From contig NVVG01000155.1 in assembly GCA_002402125.1 (NCBI GenBank), positions 1 to 11,581 on the forward strand: DNA of 11,581 nt, in the 5' to 3' direction. Source of the DNA: Moraxellaceae bacterium. Its GTDB lineage: Bacteria; Pseudomonadota; Gammaproteobacteria; Pseudomonadales; Ketobacteraceae. Each line of letters begins with the position of its first letter. The stretch's first letter is position 1. Made by a program: the position numbers and the translations under genes. This document shows positions 7,662 through 11,581 of this stretch, in pieces. The notes under the pieces were generated by a model, which ran no database searches, had not been told where the DNA came from, and worked only from the letters and a program-made list of their open reading frames with translations.

Positions 7662-8285
7662 CTCAGGCTTATCTGTCATGGTTTGCATCACAGCAGGAAC
7701 CTCTAGGTAAACCTCGCTAATCGAATTAATTACTGACGTCAGAACTGCCTGTTCTGTGGCAATATACAAAGCACGCAGCGTGTTAATTTGCGCCCGGGCA
7801 ATCTCTAAACAATCATCGGAGGAGGTTTTCATTACCAATTCCAACCTCTCAACCTCCCTGCGGACAGTAGCAACAGAAAACCGCTGCGGCTCCTTTGCGA
7901 TGCGTTTCAGCGCATCCACGATAATCAACGAGCGAAAATCCAGCAAATCTCGATAAAGCCGAACAGCTCGATCTGGAATTTGCTGAGCGAAACGAAAAAT
8001 GTATTTCCATGTCGCAATCCCTCCGTCTGTCTCAACATCTATTACTGAAAACCCCGCACTGGGGCGAGATTTAACAAAACCGATAGATTCTAGCTTTGCT
8101 AACACAATCTGTACTGTGGATGGATTTATGCTGAATTCCGTCGCCAATTTACGGATTCCAGGCAAATTTTCTCCAACGGCATACTTACCAGAGACAATCC
8201 TGAATGCAATCTCATCTGCAACATCAATAACACGCGTTCTATTCGTCATAACCTTCTGATAACTCTGAGTTTTAATTCTGACCAT
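7482..8285 (-). CDS. GntR-family transcriptional regulator (FadR/FCD-like)
   Basis: A cytoplasmic regulator of up to 267 residues. The winged helix-turn-helix spans about 16-85 and shows the GntR pattern: LPGIRKLATEFSINPSTVQIVLAKLESIGFV, followed by a wing (the first LPGIRKLATEF being most typical). The all-helical effector domain, about 92-255, resembles FCD/FadR_C, with LYRDLLDFRSLIIVDALKRIA as its first helix. The histidines that bind metal in most FCD domains are not visible, so the effector may be an acyl-CoA-like or other hydrophobic molecule, as in FadR. The start is uncertain: ATG at 8285 has only a distant GGGG, and ATG at 8249 (Met13) has AGAAGG only 2 nt away. Divergent from the monooxygenase with a strong palindrome between them, it probably controls that gene and itself. 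A second, truncated copy of its 3' end lies at 4887-5066. Confidence 0.9.
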   Translation of the reverse strand: MVRIKTQSYQKVMTNRTRVIDVADEIAFRIVSGKYAVGENLPGIRKLATEFSINPSTVQIVLAKLESIGFVKSRPSAGFSVIDVETDGGIATWKYIFRFAQQIPDRAVRLYRDLLDFRSLIIVDALKRIAKEPQRFSVATVRREVERLELVMKTSSDDCLEIARAQINTLRALYIATEQAVLTSVINSISEVYLEVPAVMQTMTDKPEVHVEMWKFLILEWEQGTLSEETIQVNIQLLKSFDDILLKHFEQIVTSPGYKPDIYSLTL

Positions 8286-8305
8286 TGTCGTTTATACGGC
8301 CCCTA

Positions 8306-8334
8306 TTGACAATGCTGTACAAAAAAGCGACTAT
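8306..8334 (+). promoter_or_regulatory. candidate promoter of the flavin monooxygenase gene
   Basis: TTGACA (8306-8311) is a perfect -35. A weak -10 (GACTAT, 8329-8334) follows after 17 bp, giving a start near 8341 and a leader of about 100 nt. The -35 lies in the 10-mer TATTGACAAT also found at the receptor promoter. Confidence 0.4.
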
Positions 8335-8347
8335 TTAGTAACTATCC

Positions 8348-8368
8348 GTACCATACAGTATATGGTAC
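8348..8368. promoter_or_regulatory. 21-bp palindromic operator between the GntR and monooxygenase genes
   Basis: GTACCATA and TATGGTAC are perfect 8-bp inverted arms around a 5-bp centre. The size and spacing suit a dimeric GntR-type repressor. It lies just downstream of the proposed monooxygenase promoter and also contains a minus-strand TATACT (8362-8357), which could be a -10 for the GntR gene. Binding here could repress both genes. A wider inverted pair, GCTGTAC (8314-8320) and GTACAGC (8365-8371), partly overlaps it. The palindrome is certain; the bound protein is inferred. Confidence 0.7.
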
Positions 8369-8441
8369 AGCTTAAAAAAAGCATCAGAAATTGTCGATAT
8401 TTCAACAAATTTAATCAGATGAGCCTGCTTAGGAGATAGCT

Positions 8442-9983
8442 ATGAATACAACCACGTATACCCTTGACCAACGGATTGCTGCTAATAAAAACAATAATTC
8501 CCAACCGGATTACGAAGTGATCGTCATTGGCGCCGGATTTTCAGGTATCGGTGCGGGAATCCGGTTAAAAGACGCCAACATCGAATCCTTCGTGATTCTT
8601 GAGCAGGCCAGCGATCTTGGTGGCACCTGGAGAGACAACACCTATCCGGGTATCGCTGTTGATATTACCTCCCTTTCTTATTCATTTTCCTTCGAGCAAA
8701 ATCCAAACTGGTCACGATTGTTTGCGCCTGGCAAGGAAGTCCAGCAGTACGCCAATCACTGTACAGACAAGTATGGCCTTCGGGACCACATGCAATTTAA
8801 TGTGAAAGTGAAAAAAGCGGTCTTTGATTCAAAAAATCATATCTGGAATATGGAGCTTGAAGATAGCCGCACAATCTCAACTCGATTTGTGATTAATGGA
8901 ACCGGCGCGTTGACCCAGCCCAAGCGACCAGATATACCAGGCATCGATACTTTTCAAGGTAAACAAATGCACAGTTCACGCTGGGATCATGACTATGACT
9001 TAAACGGTAAACGAATAGCCATTATCGGCACCGGAGCGACCGCCGTGCAATTAGTCCCCACCCTCGCCCCACAAGTAAAACAGTTGGATGTCTACCAACG
9101 CACGCCAATCTGGATATTGCCGAAACGAGACTATGTCGTTCCTAGCGTAATACAAACACTTTTTTCAAAAGTGAAAGGTTTACAATCTGCAGCGAGAATG
9201 ATGGCTTCGGCAGCTACAGAACTCGTTATGGTAATGGGCATTGTATATAACAAGCAATTCCCTGGGTTAGCAAAAAAAGCACAAGCCATCTGCCTGAACA
9301 ACTTAAATCAGCAGGTAAAAGATCCCGCACTACGAAAAAAGCTAACACCTGACTACGGCTTTGGTTGTAAACGCCCCAGTTTTTCTAATGAATATTTTAA
9401 ATCATTTACACGCGATGACGTAGACCTAATAACCTCTCCGATAAAAAAAATCACTAAAAATAGCATCATCACAAACGATGGCATAGAAAGAGAGATTGAC
9501 ACATTGATCCTAGCCACGGGGTTTAGCGTATTTGAGAAAGGCAATCTGCCAACCTATAAAATTTATGGCATTGACGGACAAGAGATTGATGAATTCTGGG
9601 AACAAAATCGCTATCAAGCCTATGAGGGTGCCACTATCCCTGGATTTCCAAATTATTTTGCTATTCTAGGCCCGTACTCCATTTCAGGTGCGTCATGGTT
9701 CTCCATGGTAGAGGCGCAAACCAGACATGCCTTGCGCTGCATTAATCACGCGAGAAAGAAAGATGCCACGTACGTTGAAGTGACTCGACAAGCCAACGAC
9801 AAATATTTTAACGATGTATTAGAGCGCCAGAAAAATACTATATTTTTTAACAATGCCTGCGGCACATCTAACAGCTACTATTTTAACAAACATGGGGACG
9901 CACCATTTCTTAGGCCCTCGTCGGGGCTAGAAATGTGGTTCCGTAGCCATACATTTCCGCTTAGAGACTATATATTCAAGTAA
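8442..9983 (+). CDS. flavin-containing Baeyer-Villiger-type monooxygenase
   Basis: A soluble FAD- and NAD(P)H-dependent oxygenase of 513 residues, a normal length. Such enzymes insert oxygen next to a carbonyl, or oxidise heteroatoms, in ketone, terpenoid or steroid breakdown. Seen in order: FAD-binding GAGFSG (30-35); GGTWRDNTYPGIAVD (60-74), which fits the [AG]GxWxxxx[FY]P[GM]xxxD motif; the fingerprint FQGKQMHSSRWDHD (171-184), fitting FxGxxxHxxxW[PD]; the second Rossmann motif GTGATA (196-201) for NADPH; and ATGF in the C-terminal third. All key positions are intact, so an active type I enzyme is expected. AGGAG at 8431-8435 lies 6 nt before the ATG. It is divergent from a GntR regulator. 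The substrate cannot be told; a plain N- or S-oxidising flavin monooxygenase is the main alternative. Confidence 0.92.
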   Translation: MNTTTYTLDQRIAANKNNNSQPDYEVIVIGAGFSGIGAGIRLKDANIESFVILEQASDLGGTWRDNTYPGIAVDITSLSYSFSFEQNPNWSRLFAPGKEVQQYANHCTDKYGLRDHMQFNVKVKKAVFDSKNHIWNMELEDSRTISTRFVINGTGALTQPKRPDIPGIDTFQGKQMHSSRWDHDYDLNGKRIAIIGTGATAVQLVPTLAPQVKQLDVYQRTPIWILPKRDYVVPSVIQTLFSKVKGLQSAARMMASAATELVMVMGIVYNKQFPGLAKKAQAICLNNLNQQVKDPALRKKLTPDYGFGCKRPSFSNEYFKSFTRDDVDLITSPIKKITKNSIITNDGIEREIDTLILATGFSVFEKGNLPTYKIYGIDGQEIDEFWEQNRYQAYEGATIPGFPNYFAILGPYSISGASWFSMVEAQTRHALRCINHARKKDATYVEVTRQANDKYFNDVLERQKNTIFFNNACGTSNSYYFNKHGDAPFLRPSSGLEMWFRSHTFPLRDYIFK

Positions 9984-10077
9984 CAATAGTGGAAAACGAA
10001 ATAGACCTGCATTCAATTGCAAACGTGATTTACCGAACTCTACGTTAGTTACGGTTTTCACACTTGCATTAAGAACA

Positions 10078-10713
10078 TCAAAAAGAAGAAAAAGGCTGTC
10101 GCAAAAAGGCCTTTTCTTCTTTGGTAGTTCTTCGACCCAAAATAGCATTTCTATGGGGGTATCGCCCAAACCGCTGAACAATTGACCTGTGCCGCAATGA
10201 TGATAGGAATACACCCACCACGCTACAAAAATTGAAACAACTGGAATCGACAATATTATCCTTACAATGCTCGACACACTCATCCTGTAACGCTATATCT
10301 TCTTGATGCATCAAAGGGAAAAAATAAAAAGTACGTGCCAAGGCATGGACCTTGAGATGGTCACCAAGAATTATTGATCTCTGTGCCAGATCAAGCGCTT
10401 GTTTATCAGACTCGAATGCCTTCTGTTTACCCCTGTATATATTTCTCGGCAATTGGTCTAGCAGCAATATCAATGCCAATCGACCTTCTGAGGTACTCTC
10501 CCACTCGACCAGCTCTCCTTTTCTCGCTCTTTGCACAAGTTCCTCGTACCGCTCCTCAATCGATTGATCACTATCAAGAAAAGGAAAGGCTTTACCGTAC
10601 CAATATGGGTATCTTTTAAGGGTTGAAAGCAAATCGAGGAAACTAAAATGATTGGAGGGTATACCCCCAAACCAAAACCTTAATACTTCTTCAATTTCAA
10701 GACTATTTTTCAT
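10078..10713 (-). CDS. DUF924-family protein
   Basis: A 211-residue, probably cytoplasmic, helical protein of the DUF924 family (TPR-like fold, no established function). Family landmarks are present in order: EVLRFWFGG (residues 9-17), GRLALILLLDQLPRNIYRG near 88-106, the ARTFYFFPLMHQED segment, and RHRSIVQRFGRYPHRNAILGR before the C-terminal FLRQPFSSF. The length and ends agree with the family, so it looks complete. GAGGA lies about 7 nt before the ATG at 10713. The gene converges with the monooxygenase gene across 94 bp. It is separated by 184 bp from the VOC gene upstream, so it probably has its own promoter. The family call is firm; no role can be given. Confidence 0.92.
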   Translation of the reverse strand: MKNSLEIEEVLRFWFGGIPSNHFSFLDLLSTLKRYPYWYGKAFPFLDSDQSIEERYEELVQRARKGELVEWESTSEGRLALILLLDQLPRNIYRGKQKAFESDKQALDLAQRSIILGDHLKVHALARTFYFFPLMHQEDIALQDECVEHCKDNIVDSSCFNFCSVVGVFLSSLRHRSIVQRFGRYPHRNAILGRRTTKEEKAFLRQPFSSF

Positions 10714-10897
10714 AAAACATCCTCACAAATTAACACCGCTAGTTCTATCAATTAATAGCAACTAACATAACGATTAATCTTAAGTGCTTTTTCGACCCGT
10801 TTCCACACCTATTGTCTGGCCTAGTCAACGTTCAGTGTCGCACACTAGAATCCGGTATGAAACTGGCTACGTCAAATCTAGAAAGCCTAAAAATCTA
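10714..10897. other. intergenic gap between the DUF924 and VOC genes
   Basis: This stretch holds the DUF924 ribosome site and presumably its promoter. It is AT-rich near 10720-10780. No coding frame, RNA gene or convincing terminator was found. Confidence 0.5.
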
Positions 10898-11296
10898 TCA
10901 ATCACTCCATGCTCCATTTTGAAGAACAACACGATAACCATCTATATCTTCATAGGTTGAACCTAATACATCCCAGTAAGGATTATACGACTCTACCTCT
11001 TTAAAACCTGCAGATTTAGCTTGAAGGCAAGCTTGCTTCCATTGATCCGATTTTTCAATGTAAAAAACAAGTAAATTATCCCGTGTTGGAGCATGCCCTA
11101 CAGTAGTGCCTTTGTGATGCGTAAACTCAATATGATAACTCTCGCCAGGAAAACCTAGCACAATCCCATCAAAGCCATCATGATCTTCGAATTTTGCTAG
11201 AACATTAAAGCCTAGCCCTTTTTGATACATATCGGCAATACTATTGAGGTTGTCTGTTGGGCGGGCGACCCTTATTGTTGTTCCTTTATTTATCAC
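10898..11296 (-). CDS. VOC-superfamily protein (glyoxalase/dioxygenase fold)
   Basis: A small soluble protein of 132 residues with the vicinal oxygen chelate fold, the size of one two-module VOC protein. The N-terminal module has MYQKGLGFNVLAKFEDHDG (24-41) and IEFTHHKG (56-63). The C-terminal module ends in the typical DIDGYRVVLQNGAW (117-130). His60 and His61 and the aspartates of the last strand are possible metal ligands, but the set cannot be fixed without an alignment. The start is GTG at 11296, supported by AGGAAG 4-5 nt upstream on the minus strand. It lies 134 bp after the partial GFA-type gene on the same strand. The fold is reliable; the reaction (lyase, isomerase, dioxygenase or resistance protein) is open. 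Confidence 0.88.
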   Translation of the reverse strand: MINKGTTIRVARPTDNLNSIADMYQKGLGFNVLAKFEDHDGFDGIVLGFPGESYHIEFTHHKGTTVGHAPTRDNLLVFYIEKSDQWKQACLQAKSAGFKEVESYNPYWDVLGSTYEDIDGYRVVLQNGAWSD

Positions 11297-11430
11297 TAGA
11301 CTTCCTTATTATGCGCTAATTTTTGACCAAACCGTTTCTGGGTAATGGACTCGCTCATATCAAACGTATTCTCATGGAACCTGAACACTCAACTATTGGA
11401 GTTCCGTAAGGTTGCCTTGTTAGAACAATA

Positions 11431-11581
11431 CTAGCTGTAGAGCATCTTCCCAATCTCATCTTGGGAAGGGAATTCATCAAACTTTGGAAGATCATCGTTA
11501 ATTTCAATATTTTCCAATTTTGACTCAAGATTAACATGAGCTGTGGGTTTTACTAATTCAGGATGATCTAATGAGCCAACC
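11431..11581 (-). CDS. GFA/CENP-V-type protein, C-terminal 49 residues only
   Basis: A minus-strand frame enters from the right edge (first full codon at 11580) and ends at TAG 11433-11431. It begins VGSLDHPELVKPTAHVNLES and continues with ENIEINDDLPKFDEFP. The pattern of GSLDDP, a proline-x-x-H strand, SK and DDLPxF is the usual C-terminus of glutathione-dependent formaldehyde-activating (GFA, CENP-V fold) family proteins, which are small zinc proteins mostly without proven function. The zinc-binding cysteines would lie upstream, outside the window. The tail after EFP is slightly longer than typical. The family is likely but rests on this tail only. Confidence 0.75.
   Translation of the reverse strand, partial: VGSLDHPELVKPTAHVNLESKLENIEINDDLPKFDEFPSQDEIGKMLYS

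Noticed and set aside
10089..10115. AAAAGGCCTTTT palindrome that could look like a terminator hairpin.
   Set aside because: It lies inside the conserved 3' coding end of the DUF924 gene (EEKAFLRQP) and is explained by its codons.
9927..10283. Minus-strand open frame of 118 codons overlapping the end of the monooxygenase gene and the DUF924 gene.
   Set aside because: It overlaps the well-supported DUF924 frame on the same strand, runs into the monooxygenase gene from the other side, and its product resembles no family I recognise.
11355..11537. Minus-strand frame of 60 codons starting with MLILSQNWK.
   Set aside because: The neighbouring frame over the same bases gives a recognisable GFA-family C-terminus, so this is its shadow.
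10078..11581. Row of small same-strand genes (DUF924, VOC, GFA) with TTCTAACAAGG-like sequence after the GFA stop, reminiscent of integron gene cassettes.
   Set aside because: No pair of complementary attC core sites or long folded attC arms could be found in the gaps, and no integrase is in the window.

Overview
The window looks like a piece of a gammaproteobacterial chromosome, probably from a marine or environmental heterotroph. The basis is the divergent leuC / LysR pair, the style of the SulP and TonB-receptor proteins, and moderate GC that falls in the intergenic stretches. The genus cannot be named from this sequence alone.

Layout. Positions 1-1401 (minus) hold almost all of leuC, the large subunit of isopropylmalate isomerase, cut by the left edge a few codons before its end. 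A LysR-type regulator (1605-2480, plus) is transcribed divergently; the 200-bp gap carries a LysR-style dyad, a T-N11-A box and three 12-bp tandem repeats. A SulP anion transporter with a STAS domain (2523-4169, minus) and a small gamma-glutamylcyclotransferase-fold protein (4373-4777, minus) follow.

Positions 4887-9983 form the accessory-looking part. It contains a TonB-dependent outer-membrane receptor (5328-7439, plus), a FadR/FCD-like GntR regulator (7482-8285, minus) and a divergent Baeyer-Villiger-type flavin monooxygenase (8442-9983, plus). A strong palindrome lies between the last two. To the left of the receptor gene lies a fossil: the last 59 codons plus stop of a second copy of the GntR gene (4887-5066). 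It is about 94% identical to the intact copy without gaps and is joined abruptly to an unidentified plus-strand coding tail (5067-5152). The receptor gene is therefore flanked by 180-bp direct repeats. The likely reading is an uptake-plus-oxidation locus for a hydrophobic ketone, terpenoid, steroid or similar compound, controlled by the GntR protein, with a decayed second regulator module beside it. The substrate is not known.

The right end (10078-11581, all minus) holds three small stand-alone genes: a DUF924 protein, a VOC (glyoxalase-fold) protein and the C-terminal end of a GFA/CENP-V-type protein cut by the right edge. No tRNA, rRNA, CRISPR array, transposase or phage gene was seen. The most noteworthy item is the regulator fossil and the repeat structure around the receptor gene; the rest is ordinary gene content.
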